From: DATHZQ01 sp965216945
GTDB taxonomy: Bacteria; Actinomycetota; Acidimicrobiia; Spongiisociales; UBA5794
NCBI GenBank assembly: GCA_965216945.1
Contig: CBDCGU010000003.1
Location: forward strand, 930,001-994,000
Reading direction: 5' to 3'
Length of the DNA stretch: 64,000 nucleotides
Under the pieces are notes generated by a model. It did not search any database and was not told the origin of the DNA. It was given only the letters and a program-made list of their open reading frames with translations. The position numbers and the translations under genes are program-made. Shown here one piece after another: positions 43,743 through 52,234 of the stretch. Each line of letters opens with the position of its first letter. The stretch's first letter is position 1.

Positions 43743-43796
43743 AGGGACTCCTCGAGTTGAAGACGTAGAACATCTTCAATCTCGTCGAGTCCCTGT
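43741..43796. promoter_or_regulatory. Long hairpin at transposase start
   Basis: ACAGGGACTC (43741-43750) pairs with GAGTCCCTGT (43787-43796). Inside, CGAGTTGAAGA (43753-43763) pairs with TCTTCAA and CTCG with a one-base bulge, giving about 21 pairs around a 9-base loop. The transposase start codon lies at its base. Such hairpins protect insertion sequences from activation by read-through transcription. Confidence 0.6.
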
Positions 43797-43888
43797 CTCG
43801 CGCACAGGACCCCCACACCCCCAGACCCCGCTCGTTTCCGAAGCGCCGCTAAAGTGCCATTGATCGCGCCACGTCGCCTCCGGCACAA

Positions 43889-43917
43889 AAGAATCGCCAC
43901 CCGATTCGGGTGGCGAT
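43889..43917 (-). terminator. Intrinsic terminator after LEA-like gene
   Basis: GAATCGCCACCCGA and TCGGGTGGCGATTC form a near-perfect palindrome. On the minus strand the stem is followed by TCTTTTGTGCC, a modest T run, so it fits a true intrinsic terminator for the LEA-like gene ending 22 bp away. Confidence 0.8.
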
Positions 43918-43938
43918 TCGTGATCGGGATCAACTCGG

Positions 43939-44391
43939 CTACTGGCCGTCGACTACGTCCTTGGCGGCGTCGGCCACATCACCGGCGGCGTCCCGGGAAG
44001 CGTCAGCCACGTCGGCGGCGGCGTCCGAGGCCGTGTCGGCGACGTCGCCCGCAGCGTCCTCCGCGGCTCCGGCCGCATCTGCTGCCCTGCCGGCCACATC
44101 GCCGCCACCGTCGCCGTCGAACTTGTCCTTGATGTCCCCGGCAACGTCCTTCGTCTTGTCCCAGGCACCTTCGGCCATGTCGCCGACCTTCTCGGCAGCG
44201 CCACCGGCGACGTCCTTGGTCTTGTCCCAGGCACCTTCGGCCATGTCGCCGGCCTTCTCGGCAGCGTCCCCGGCGACGTCCTTGGTCTTGTCCCAGGCGT
44301 CGCCGGCCGTGTCGCCGGCCTTGTCGGCCATCTCACCTGCCGACTCTTTTGCCTTGCCAAACCAGCCTTTGATGGTGTCCATCAGGCCCAT
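43939..44391 (-). CDS. LEA/CsbD-like repetitive hydrophilic protein
   Basis: A 150-residue Ala/Asp/Lys/Gly-rich protein with three adjacent copies of a 22-residue unit, GDMAEGAWDKTKDVAG followed by AAEKA or a variant, and a C-terminal half of shorter DAAGDVAD-like units. It is predicted highly charged and amphipathic-helical, like group 3 LEA proteins that protect proteins or membranes in desiccation and stress. An amphipathic opening, MGLMDTIKGWFGKAKE, could bind membranes. The ATG at 44391 has a GAGGAG site. Confidence 0.8.
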   Translation of the reverse strand: MGLMDTIKGWFGKAKESAGEMADKAGDTAGDAWDKTKDVAGDAAEKAGDMAEGAWDKTKDVAGGAAEKVGDMAEGAWDKTKDVAGDIKDKFDGDGGGDVAGRAADAAGAAEDAAGDVADTASDAAADVADASRDAAGDVADAAKDVVDGQ

Positions 44392-44462
44392 TGTGTGCTC
44401 CTCATTTCCGAGAATGAATCTGACATTGTATTGGGCATTGGCAAACGCCGCATCCAACCATG

Positions 44463-46997
44463 CTACGGGCTCTCCCGACGATCGGTCAGCCCCGGGATCC
44501 GAATCCTCGCCGCGCGCCGCCTCAGTCGCACGCGCACGTCGAGGCGCTCGAGCTGTTGAGTCATGAGGGTGCCGCCCCCGGGCAGCGGATGGCTCGTCAG
44601 CCAGCTCGCGATGTCGGCTGCCAGTTCGGGCTCGGAACGCAGGTGCACGGTCGTGATCACATTCCGCGCCGAGAACGGTGGCATGAGGGCGATCAGCTCG
44701 TCCCAGTTCTCCTTCACCGCCTGCCATGCGCTGGGCCCCACCACACGATTGGCGATGAGGCGGGCAACCACGAACATCGCGTTCTGGCTGCGAATTCGGC
44801 CGTCGAGCACCATCGCCAGTGTCTCGCGTGCGGCAGTCGCCTCGGGAATCGCGGCGAGTGCCCCGAGGTACCGCAGCCGGTCTTGCGGACTGCCCGTCGC
44901 CGCATACGCCTCCGCAAATCGGACATGGTCGCTCATGTCGCCGTGGGCGGCTGCGATTCCGAGGGCGGCAGCCGCCACCTCCCCGTCGAGCCCTGGGGCG
45001 CCGCCGACGACGTCGTCGAGCAGGCGCCGACTCTCGGCGATGGTCGCAGACTCACTGCCCAAGACGCCTCGAGCACCCAGCACCTCCCCCCGCAGCTTGC
45101 GGTCGAGATCGGACTCGCCAGGTTGCGGTCGCCACCCCATGCGCCGAGCGGTCGGGCTGGTCAAGGATTGGACGAAGGCTTGCAACGAGGGGCGATCGTC
45201 GGACGAGACGACCCGGTTGAGCTCACGGAGTCCATCGAACATGGCGCCCCACACCCACACATCCCGCTCGCCGGCAAGCGTTGCGACAAGCTCCAAGAAG
45301 CTCCCGGCGTCGGTGTCGCCGGCAAGGGTATTCGCCCAGGCATCGGAAACAACGACGAACCGTTCTTCGGGATCGAGACCACCCAGCTGGGCCGCAATGC
45401 GTCCCTGCAGCGCACCGACGTATTGGGTGCGGTAGTAGCCATCGCCGCCACGATTGATGAACAGTTCCTCCCCCGGCGGGAGCTCTCGATCCGACGTGAG
45501 AACCAGGCGCTGCGCCCCGTCGGCAGTCCGGTACAGCACGGGGACCATCCACTGCTCCGCAGAGTCGCCGATGAAACGAAAACGCTCCTGGCGAAGTGTG
45601 TAGCCGCCCGGCCCTTCCACGACCTCGACCTGGGGATGGCCGCCCTGAAAGATCCAGGATTCCATGATCGCGCCGACGGGCTCACCCGAGACAGCCTCGA
45701 GGGCGCTCCACAGGTCGTGGGTCTCCGTGTTGCCGTAGGCGTGGTCTCGCAGATACCGGCTGATGCCGGAGCGAAACACCTCCTCGCCGAGGTATTGCTG
45801 GAGCATACGAAGGACGGCAGCCCCTTTCCTGTAGGTGATCACGTCGTACATCGCATCGGCTTCCTCGGGCGAGGCGACTGCGAACTCGATCGGTCGCGTC
45901 GATTCCAGCGCATCGGTGTCCATGGAGAGATCACGCTCGGCGGCGAAACTCGCCCAGCGCCGCCAGTCCGGCCGGAACGCATCGACGCACACCATCTCCA
46001 TGAACGTGGCAAAGGCCTCCTTGAGCCACAGTCCGTTCCACCAACGCATCGTGACCAGATCGCCGAACCACATATGGGCGAGCTCGTGAGCGATGACGTC
46101 GGCCACTCGCTGCAGCTCCGCCTGCGTTGCCTGCTCGGGGTCGATGAGCAGCAGCGACTCGCGGGAGGTGACTGCCCCGAGGTTCTCCATCGCACCGGAG
46201 GCGAAGTCGGGAATCGCCAGCAGGTCCAGCTTGTCCCCCGGGTAGGCGATGCCGTAGTAGTCGGCGAAGAAGCCCAGCGCAAAGGCGCCGCACTCGAGGG
46301 CGAATCCGGTGAGGTCTTCCTTGCCGGGGACGTGGATGATCCGGAGGGGCGTACCGTCGACATCGACGGGCGGCGTGGCCTCGAGCTCGCCGACGACGAA
46401 GGCGAGCAGGTACGTGGACAGCTTCATCGTGGTGGCAAACGAAACTCGGCGCGTCCCATCGCCGAGCGCCTCTTCGGAGACGATGGGACCGCAAGAGACA
46501 GCCACCATGCCGTCGGGGACCACGAGGGTGACGTCGAAGGTCGCCTTCAGATCGGGCTCGTCCCAGCAGGGGAAGGCGCGCCGCGCATCGGTCGCCTCGA
46601 ACTGGGTGGTGGCCAGCACCCGCTCCTCACCCTCGTCGCTGGTGTACGTCGATCGGTAGAAGCCGCGCAGCTGATCGTTGAGGATGCCGGAGAAGTCGAC
46701 GTGCAGCTTCCATTTGCCCGCGGTGAGGGTCTCCTCGGGATGCACGACGAGCCGTTCTCGCTCGGCATCCAGCTCCGTGGTCCCAGGCACGCGACGCCCC
46801 TCGGCGGACACCAGCTCGGCCCCCTCGATCTGCAGCTCTGCAGCGTTGAGCACGACCTCGGAGACGGCCGAGTCCACCGCGAGATCCACCGTCACGCAGC
46901 CGGTGAACCGGGCGGAGTCGAGGTCCGGGGTCAACGCGAGCGCATAGTGGTGGGGCACGACTGTGCGTGGCAGCCGGTAGTCGGCCTCGATCGTCAT
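44463..46997 (-). CDS. pepN: M1 family aminopeptidase N
   Basis: An 844-residue zinc aminopeptidase. The substrate loop GAMEN is near residue 266 and the zinc motif HELAHMWFGDLVTMRWWNG near residue 302, with the second Glu in LKEAFATFMEM. The N-terminal beta domain (YALALTPDLDSARFTGCVTV), thermolysin-like core and C-terminal helical ERAP1-like domain are all present. It cuts N-terminal residues from peptides in the cytoplasm. The ATG at 46997 has a GGAGGACC site. Length matches actinobacterial PepN. Confidence 0.95.
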   Translation of the reverse strand: MTIEADYRLPRTVVPHHYALALTPDLDSARFTGCVTVDLAVDSAVSEVVLNAAELQIEGAELVSAEGRRVPGTTELDAERERLVVHPEETLTAGKWKLHVDFSGILNDQLRGFYRSTYTSDEGEERVLATTQFEATDARRAFPCWDEPDLKATFDVTLVVPDGMVAVSCGPIVSEEALGDGTRRVSFATTMKLSTYLLAFVVGELEATPPVDVDGTPLRIIHVPGKEDLTGFALECGAFALGFFADYYGIAYPGDKLDLLAIPDFASGAMENLGAVTSRESLLLIDPEQATQAELQRVADVIAHELAHMWFGDLVTMRWWNGLWLKEAFATFMEMVCVDAFRPDWRRWASFAAERDLSMDTDALESTRPIEFAVASPEEADAMYDVITYRKGAAVLRMLQQYLGEEVFRSGISRYLRDHAYGNTETHDLWSALEAVSGEPVGAIMESWIFQGGHPQVEVVEGPGGYTLRQERFRFIGDSAEQWMVPVLYRTADGAQRLVLTSDRELPPGEELFINRGGDGYYRTQYVGALQGRIAAQLGGLDPEERFVVVSDAWANTLAGDTDAGSFLELVATLAGERDVWVWGAMFDGLRELNRVVSSDDRPSLQAFVQSLTSPTARRMGWRPQPGESDLDRKLRGEVLGARGVLGSESATIAESRRLLDDVVGGAPGLDGEVAAAALGIAAAHGDMSDHVRFAEAYAATGSPQDRLRYLGALAAIPEATAARETLAMVLDGRIRSQNAMFVVARLIANRVVGPSAWQAVKENWDELIALMPPFSARNVITTVHLRSEPELAADIASWLTSHPLPGGGTLMTQQLERLDVRVRLRRRAARIRIPGLTDRRESP

Positions 46998-47090
46998 CGG
47001 TCCTCCAGAGGCGAAGAGCGCTCGATGGTACCGGTACCGCTCCGCCGCACCGCTCCCGCAGCGCACGCCGGCCTGGCACAATGCGGCCCG

Positions 47091-47888
47091 ATGGTCCAGG
47101 AGTTCGCATCCCGCAGCGCCCGTGAGGCTGCCGCCAGCAAAGAGCTCGCCGCCAGGCTCGACACGCTCAGCCGCCCGCTGGCGGAACGCATCCTCGGCCG
47201 GGCGATCGAGATCCAACACGAGGAGGATGCGACCGAGGCAGCACGCGCCGGCCAGATCGACCTCGACGACTTGAGGGACATCGCCCTCGAGGTCGGCATT
47301 CCCGAAGACGCGCTGGAGCAGGCCCTGCTCGAGGAGTTGGAAACGGAACGCGACCACGCCGCCACTCGGCTGGAGAGGCTCACGGCGCCGCGCCACGTCC
47401 GCGGCGGAACCATCGTCGATGGGGACCGGTCGGAGGTGGAACGCAGGCTGCGGGAGTACCTCGAAGAAACGGGTGGACTCGTGCTGCTCGAGCAGCACGA
47501 GCGCCGCCTCGCCTGGAGCACGCGGAACCCCCGCACCGGTGACCGAGTCATGGAGTCCGTGACCACCGATCAACGCACCGAGAAGCGCCATCTGCTCGAG
47601 CTGGACTTCGACACGCAGGCGGGCCGGAGAACGGCGCGGCGTCTGGCCCTCGCCGCCGTGATCCTCGGCACGGTCTTCGGTGGCGTTCTCGGCGGTCTCG
47701 CCATCATGGGCGGTCTTGCCGTCGGAATCGCCGCCGGTGTCGCCGGCGCCGTCTCATGGCTCAAGCGCACGGCCCGAAAGGCTCGCCGTCACATCAACGG
47801 CGCCCTCGACGCCGTCCAGTCCGACCACCCGACGTCGCGCACCGACCTCACCTGGCTGGATGTCTGGGAATCCCAGACCCGCCGCTGA
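47091..47888 (+). CDS. Hypothetical protein with coiled region and two C-terminal helices
   Basis: This 265-residue protein begins with charged helical sequence (REAAASKELAARLDTLSRPL, ETERDHAATRLERLTAP) predicted to coil. A membrane hairpin follows (LALAAVILGTVFGGVLGGLA, GLAVGIAAGVAGAVSWLK), then a basic tail with DLTWLDVWESQTRR. I do not recognise it. It diverges from pepN over 93 bp. Confidence 0.65.
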   Translation: MVQEFASRSAREAAASKELAARLDTLSRPLAERILGRAIEIQHEEDATEAARAGQIDLDDLRDIALEVGIPEDALEQALLEELETERDHAATRLERLTAPRHVRGGTIVDGDRSEVERRLREYLEETGGLVLLEQHERRLAWSTRNPRTGDRVMESVTTDQRTEKRHLLELDFDTQAGRRTARRLALAAVILGTVFGGVLGGLAIMGGLAVGIAAGVAGAVSWLKRTARKARRHINGALDAVQSDHPTSRTDLTWLDVWESQTRR

Positions 47889-47956
47889 CGGAGAGCGCAA
47901 CGGCCGCGATCGGCAGGAGACCTCACGCATCGCCACAAGCCTGCTTGCGGCAAAGC

Positions 47957-48715
47957 CTAAGCAGCCGAGAAGCCCCCGTCGATGACCAGTTCGGCGCCGG
48001 TCATGAAGCGTGAGGCGTCCGAGGCGAGGAAGACGGCAGCACCTGCGAAGTCGTCGGGTTGACCCCAGCGGCGAAGTGGGGTGCGCGCCATGGCGAACAT
48101 GTTCGCCTTCTCGTCGGCCTGGACCCCCTCGGTCATCTCAGTGGAGATCCAGCCGGGCGAGATCACGTTCACCCGGATTTGATGGCGAGCCAGCCTCACG
48201 GCCAGCGATCTGGCGAGCTGCAGGACAGCGCCCTTGCTGGCGGTGTAGTGCGGAGCGGTCGGCAGGCCGAAGCGGGCGGCCAGCGATGCCGTGAAGACGA
48301 GGGCTCCGCCGGTGCCCTGGGCGACCAGTTGCCGCGTTACAGCTTGGGCGGTGTGGAACACACCGGTGACGTTGACATCCATGACGCGCTGCCACTCGTC
48401 GGCGCTCATCTCCTCGAACTGAACCCCGGCGGAAGTCCCGGCGTTGGCAAAGAGCGAGTCGACTCGCCCGAATCGGTCGAGCGTCGACGTCATCGCCGCA
48501 GCAACGCTGGCGGGATCGGCGACGTCGCATGCCACGGCGGCGACAGGGGCGAGCTGCTCGAGCTCTGCCACGGCGCGGAGGTTGCGGTCCGGATCCCGTG
48601 ACCACACGGCCACCGATGCTCCCGCCAAGGCGAGCCCGGTGGCCAAGCCGAGCCCTATGCCGCGGTTCCCGCCGGTGACGATGGCAACACGGCCGGTCAG
48701 ATCGAACATCTCCAT
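47957..48715 (-). CDS. SDR-family oxidoreductase
   Basis: A 252-residue short-chain dehydrogenase: nucleotide site TGGNRGIGLGLA, LFANAG for the NNAG motif, a Ser, Tyr and Lys active site (FTASLAARFGLPTAPHYTASK) and the C-terminal SDASRFMTGAELVIDGG typical of 3-oxoacyl-ACP reductase-like members. It probably uses NADPH. The substrate is unknown. The ATG at 48715 is chosen; one eleven codons earlier is less likely. Confidence 0.93.
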   Translation of the reverse strand: MEMFDLTGRVAIVTGGNRGIGLGLATGLALAGASVAVWSRDPDRNLRAVAELEQLAPVAAVACDVADPASVAAAMTSTLDRFGRVDSLFANAGTSAGVQFEEMSADEWQRVMDVNVTGVFHTAQAVTRQLVAQGTGGALVFTASLAARFGLPTAPHYTASKGAVLQLARSLAVRLARHQIRVNVISPGWISTEMTEGVQADEKANMFAMARTPLRRWGQPDDFAGAAVFLASDASRFMTGAELVIDGGFSAA

Positions 48716-49199
48716 GGTGCGGAGCGTAGCGCCGGCCTCCCGTCGCACCGTGGCGCGGAACGAGCGGGGTCACCCCCTGGGACCCCGCCCGTCCGAGCCG
48801 GGCTCGCCACGCTCGCAAGCGCGGCTGAGGGGACAGCCCGACTGACTTCGGACCCCCAAAGGATGACGCAGCGACGACGTGCCACATGACACGAAGCCGG
48901 CTCGTCCAGGTGTGCGGCGGGGGCGCCCAAGGGTTGCGCCGTTGCCGCCAAGAGATTCCCCTGTTGGCCCACCCGGCGGAGCCCTACAAACCGCCGTTGA
49001 TCTATTTGCGACGCCCCCAGCGCCGCACCGTCAAAGGATCGGATAGGCAATGTGCCACGGATCGGCTGCCAGGTCAAATGTCGTTGCCACCAAATACTGG
49101 CGCGTCGCACCTCAGGGTTCCCCCTGGTCGATGCAGGGGGTAATCGGGATCCAACCAGGGGAAGTCCTCATTCCGGCTCGGCATGGAACGTCGCACGAT
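48716..49199. other. 484-bp intergenic region, no gene seen
   Basis: Between the divergent SDR and PspC genes I see no ORF of convincing composition and no tRNA cloverleaf. It is GC-rich with short inverted runs such as GGGTC/GACCC near 48778-48784. It must hold both promoters; I cannot place them. Confidence 0.5.
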
Positions 49200-49610
49200 A
49201 TGCCCATGGAAACCACCACACACACCACAACAGAGACCACCGGCCGGCGTCGCCTGAGCCGTCCCCGCGACGGACGTGTACTCGCCGGCGTCGCCGCGGC
49301 TCTCGGAGACCTGACCGGCATCGCCACTGGGTTCATCCGGCTGGCGTTCCTCGCCTTGGCCTTCCTCGGCGGATTCGGGCTGCTGCTGTACGTCGTTGCC
49401 TGGATCCTGCTTCCCTCGAGCGATTCTTCCGAGTCGCCGGCGGAACGCTGGCTGCACGACCTGACCACACCCGGCAAACGGACGGGTGCGGTCCTCATCG
49501 GCGTCGCCGCGCTCATCCTGCTGCTTCCGTTTGCCCCCTTTGCCGTGATCGCGGCCGGCGCCCTGTTGATCGCAGGCATCTTCCTGACACGCAACCACTC
49601 TGAGAATTGA
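49200..49610 (+). CDS. PspC-domain membrane protein
   Basis: A 136-residue protein. The PspC domain, GRRRLSRPRDGRVLAGVAAA then GIATGFIRLAFLALAFLGG, is followed by further hydrophobic helices near LIGVAALILLLPFAPFAVIA. PspC domains sit at the membrane and relate to envelope-stress regulation. The first Met is at 49200 with a second at 49206. The next gene follows after 11 bp, so they form an operon. Confidence 0.9.
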   Translation: MPMETTTHTTTETTGRRRLSRPRDGRVLAGVAAALGDLTGIATGFIRLAFLALAFLGGFGLLLYVVAWILLPSSDSSESPAERWLHDLTTPGKRTGAVLIGVAALILLLPFAPFAVIAAGALLIAGIFLTRNHSEN

Positions 49611-49621
49611 GGAGCAACACC

Positions 49622-50338
49622 ATGCGCCTAGGCAAACTGCTTGCCGCCATCTTCGGCAGCCTCATCCTCCTTGCCGGTGCCGCAATGACGACGGGCGGTG
49701 CGATCGCCATGGCCGTCACGGACGGTGATGGATGGGTCCACGCCCCAACCGCCTGCATCGAGACGGACACAGCCGCCGTCGTCGGATCCGACATCTCCAT
49801 CGATCTCGGCGAGGCCATCGACGAACGGACGTTCGTCAGCTTCAGCGAGATTCCGGCCCGGATCGAGGTGGACAGCCGCAACGACCAAGAGATCTTCGTC
49901 GGGATCGCTCGCACCGAGGACGTGGAGGCCTACCTGGCAGGCGGCTCCTACGTCCGCGCCGACTTCTTCAGCGACGATGTGTCGCTGTCGACCACGGTCG
50001 GGGGATCGGAGCTGGGAGTGCCGTCCGACGAGGACTTCTGGGTGGCATCCACCACCGAGGGCAACCTCGACTGGGACCTCGCGTCCGGCAACTGGTCCGT
50101 GGTCGTCGCCAACGCCGACGGCTCGGCCGGCGTCGATATCGCCGTAACGGGTGCGGCACGGATTCCCTTCGTCGAAGCATTGGCCATCGGCCTGCTGATC
50201 GTCGGCGTGCTCTCCATCGTCGGCGGAGCAATCATGCTCTACTTCGGCGTCCGCACCGACCCGCGACGGCAGATCCCGGTGGCTCCCACCCGCCCGAACA
50301 CACCGGACAGCTCACCGGAGCCGGCTCCTGTCGTGTGA
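49622..50338 (+). CDS. Membrane protein with exported domain, after PspC
   Basis: A 238-residue protein: an N-terminal helix (LLAAIFGSLILLAGAAMTTG), an exported beta-rich domain of about 150 residues (SDISIDLGEAIDERTFVSFS, FVGIARTEDVEAYLAGGSY), and a second helix (FVEALAIGLLIVGVLSIVGG) with a cytoplasmic Pro-rich tail. This layout recurs in actinobacterial PspC partners, though I know no name for the family. It may sense or shield the envelope. The ATG has a GAGGAGC site. Confidence 0.75.
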   Translation: MRLGKLLAAIFGSLILLAGAAMTTGGAIAMAVTDGDGWVHAPTACIETDTAAVVGSDISIDLGEAIDERTFVSFSEIPARIEVDSRNDQEIFVGIARTEDVEAYLAGGSYVRADFFSDDVSLSTTVGGSELGVPSDEDFWVASTTEGNLDWDLASGNWSVVVANADGSAGVDIAVTGAARIPFVEALAIGLLIVGVLSIVGGAIMLYFGVRTDPRRQIPVAPTRPNTPDSSPEPAPVV

Positions 50339-50366
50339 CGGAGTCGTTCCCATCCGCTGCCACGAC

Positions 50367-50396
50367 AGACGGGGCGTCCGAGGAGGCGCCCCGTCT
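50367..50396. terminator. Bidirectional hairpin terminator
   Basis: A perfect 10-bp stem, AGACGGGGCG / CGCCCCGTCT, with a 10-base loop. It lies between the convergent PspC-pair operon and the ccm operon end and can serve both. Confidence 0.8.
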
Positions 50397-50427
50397 CGCT
50401 CGTTCAGCCTCCCCCGGGGGATGACAC

Positions 50428-51030
50428 TCAGCGGTTCTCGACCTCGCCCGTGGTGACCTCACCCAGATTCGCCCCCTCGCCGAGCAGGATGGCGTCGAGG
50501 GTTGCGGTGAGGAGGCTCAGGTCCACCGGTCCACTCACCTTGGCGACGATGGTTCCGTCTCGGTCGATGAAGAACGTCTCGGGAACACCGAGCACGCCGA
50601 ACTCCAACGACGCACGCGAGCGGTCGTCGTCGACGTAGATCGTCGGCTCGCTGCGGCCCAGCTCATCGAGGAAACGGCTGCCGTTCGAAGGCTGGTCCTG
50701 TACCAGAGCACCAACGAACGTCACACCGAGGTCCTCGTATTGGTCGGCGCCGAACGCAAGGGCATCGTGCTCGACACGGCAATTGAGACACCACGACGCC
50801 CAGAAGTTGACGACGGCGACGTTGCCCTCGAGATCGGAGAACGAGAAATCACCGTCCTCCTCGAGCAGGGGCAGCGTGATGTCGGGTGCCGGCTGCCCGA
50901 TCAGCGGCGACGCCGTGAGGGTCGGGTCGGTGCCAAAGCGGCGGCTGAACACGACGCCGAGCACGATCACCACCAGGCCGACGCCGACGACGATCCAGAA
51001 CGGCAGCAGGCGCCGCGACCGCTCACTCAT
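50428..51030 (-). CDS. ccmG: CcmG/ResA-type thiol-disulfide oxidoreductase
   Basis: A 200-residue membrane-anchored thioredoxin-like protein. An N-terminal helix (FWIVVGVGLVVIVLGVVF) is followed by a periplasmic-side TlpA-fold domain with the redox motif WASWCLNCRVEHDAL. The cis-Pro is in LGVPETFFIDRDG. It would reduce the Cys pair of apocytochrome c and CcmH. It is the last gene of the ccm operon and overlaps the TPR gene by 4 bases. Confidence 0.93.
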   Translation of the reverse strand: MSERSRRLLPFWIVVGVGLVVIVLGVVFSRRFGTDPTLTASPLIGQPAPDITLPLLEEDGDFSFSDLEGNVAVVNFWASWCLNCRVEHDALAFGADQYEDLGVTFVGALVQDQPSNGSRFLDELGRSEPTIYVDDDRSRASLEFGVLGVPETFFIDRDGTIVAKVSGPVDLSLLTATLDAILLGEGANLGEVTTGEVENR

Positions 51031-51794
51031 CCGCGTGCCTCCGCAAGCAGCTGCTCGGCTTGGTCCCGAATCTCGTCGGGGATCGTCTCGAACTCGAGCA
51101 GGGCCTCGAGCGGTTCGACGGCCCCTGCCGGGTCGTCGAGTCCGAGGAGCCTGATGTTCCCGAGAAACCAGTAGGCCTGGGCATACTCGGGAGCGACGGC
51201 CAGCGCCCGCACGACGAACGTCTCGGCCACGTCCGGTCGACCGGACAGATACGTCATCCAGCCAACGCTCGAGAGGGCCTCCGGGTTGTCCTCGTCCTGC
51301 TCCAGCACGGTCATGTAGTGCGGCAGCGCCTTGTCGAACTCTCCGGCCTCGAAGTACCGGCCTGCCAGCGCCAGCCGCATGCCGACGATCTCCGGATTGT
51401 CGGCGACGACCTCCTCCATCTCCTCGTTGCTGACGGTGGCGAGGTCCAGGCCGCCTTGCACGACGTCCTGGGCGACTCCCCCTGTCACCAGCTCGCCGGG
51501 CTCTCGAGAGCGCACCGTGGCGAGCAGCAGCGCGGTCACAGCCACGAAGCCGATCGCAAGCACGACCGCCCCCGTGAGCACACGGCGGCGGTCTGGGCCC
51601 ACCGGTGGCGCCGCACCGCTCTCCGCTCGTTCGAGTTCCTCCCGCAGCCGGCTCAACTCGCCGCGATACGTGGCGCGCAGCCGCTCGGCGGTGACCGCAT
51701 CCAGCTCGCCGTCGGCAAACTGGCCGTCCACGTCGGCCAGATCGCGCTCGACCTGGTCGATCTGCTCGAGCACCAGATCCGACGCCGACGTCAT
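51027..51794 (-). CDS. CcmI-like TPR protein
   Basis: A 255-residue protein. A cytoplasmic coiled N-terminus (LEQIDQVERDLADVDGQF) and a membrane helix (LTGAVVLAIGFVAVTALLLA) precede an exported TPR array (ALAGRYFEAGEFDKALPHYM, EALSSVGWMTYLSGRPDVAE). This is the layout of the CcmI/CycH partner that guides apocytochrome to the CcmFH haem ligase. Coupled at both ends. N-terminal coil replaces the second helix of some homologs. Confidence 0.82.
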   Translation of the reverse strand: MTSASDLVLEQIDQVERDLADVDGQFADGELDAVTAERLRATYRGELSRLREELERAESGAAPPVGPDRRRVLTGAVVLAIGFVAVTALLLATVRSREPGELVTGGVAQDVVQGGLDLATVSNEEMEEVVADNPEIVGMRLALAGRYFEAGEFDKALPHYMTVLEQDEDNPEALSSVGWMTYLSGRPDVAETFVVRALAVAPEYAQAYWFLGNIRLLGLDDPAGAVEPLEALLEFETIPDEIRDQAEQLLAEARG

Positions 51795-52234
51795 GCGTCG
51801 ACCGCTTGCGCATCGGCCGGCGTCGCCTCGGGCTCGCCTTCCTGTCCCCTGCGCCTGCGCGAGACGATTGCGGCCGTGCCGACCACCGCAAGCGCCAGCG
51901 GTGCCAGCCACAGGGCCGCTCCCCACCCCGCAAACGACGGATCGAGCCTGACCCGCTCGCCGTAGCGAGACTCGAAGAAGGCGTAGATCTGCTCGTCGCT
52001 CCACCCCTCGTCGACTTTCTCGACGATGAACTCCTCGAGGTCGCGAGCGATCTGCGACGGGGCTTCGGCAATCGATTCGCCGCTACAGAACGGACAGCGC
52101 AGGTTGGCGGCGATGGCCAGAGCTCGCTCGTCGTCGCCCACCGGGTCGGCCGCGCCCGGCAGCAGCCCGACAACGATCACCACCAGGGCAAGAGCGGTGA
52201 TGGCCCAGGCGGCCCAGCGTCGCACCTCAGACAT
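51791..52234 (-). CDS. ccmH: CcmH (CcmL-type) thiol protein
   Basis: A 147-residue short CcmH. A signal or anchor helix (WAITALALVVIVVGLLPGAA) is followed by the family's LRCPFCSGESIAEAPSQIAR with the redox LRCxxC motif. A C-terminal helix (WLAPLALAVVGTAAIVSRRR) anchors it. It reduces apocytochrome Cys residues for haem attachment with CcmF. The ATG at 52234 overlaps the ccmF stop. Confidence 0.95.
   Translation of the reverse strand: MSEVRRWAAWAITALALVVIVVGLLPGAADPVGDDERALAIAANLRCPFCSGESIAEAPSQIARDLEEFIVEKVDEGWSDEQIYAFFESRYGERVRLDPSFAGWGAALWLAPLALAVVGTAAIVSRRRRGQEGEPEATPADAQAVDA

Larger units (their letters stand above)
42435..43847 (-). mobile_element. ISL3-type insertion sequence, apparently intact
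   Basis: An element of about 1.41 kb around an uninterrupted transposase. Ends pair as GGCTCATCGGA (42435-42445) and, reversed, GGCGCTTCGGA (43837-43847). The similarity runs on inward as G/C-rich sequence (CGGGG...GGGTG) for about 20 more bases. The left repeat overlaps the last codons and stop of the transposase. I see no matching flanking 8-bp duplication. Confidence 0.65.

Noticed and set aside
44460..47888. A 1142-codon open frame on the plus strand across pepN
   Set aside because: Only its 3' end (from 47091) is real. The rest is antisense to an intact M1 aminopeptidase with all its motifs; long antisense frames are expected at this GC content.
48716..49199. Possible tRNA or small RNA in the 484-bp gap
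   Set aside because: I could not form a cloverleaf or find a T-loop motif, and no terminator hairpin with a T run marks a small RNA.
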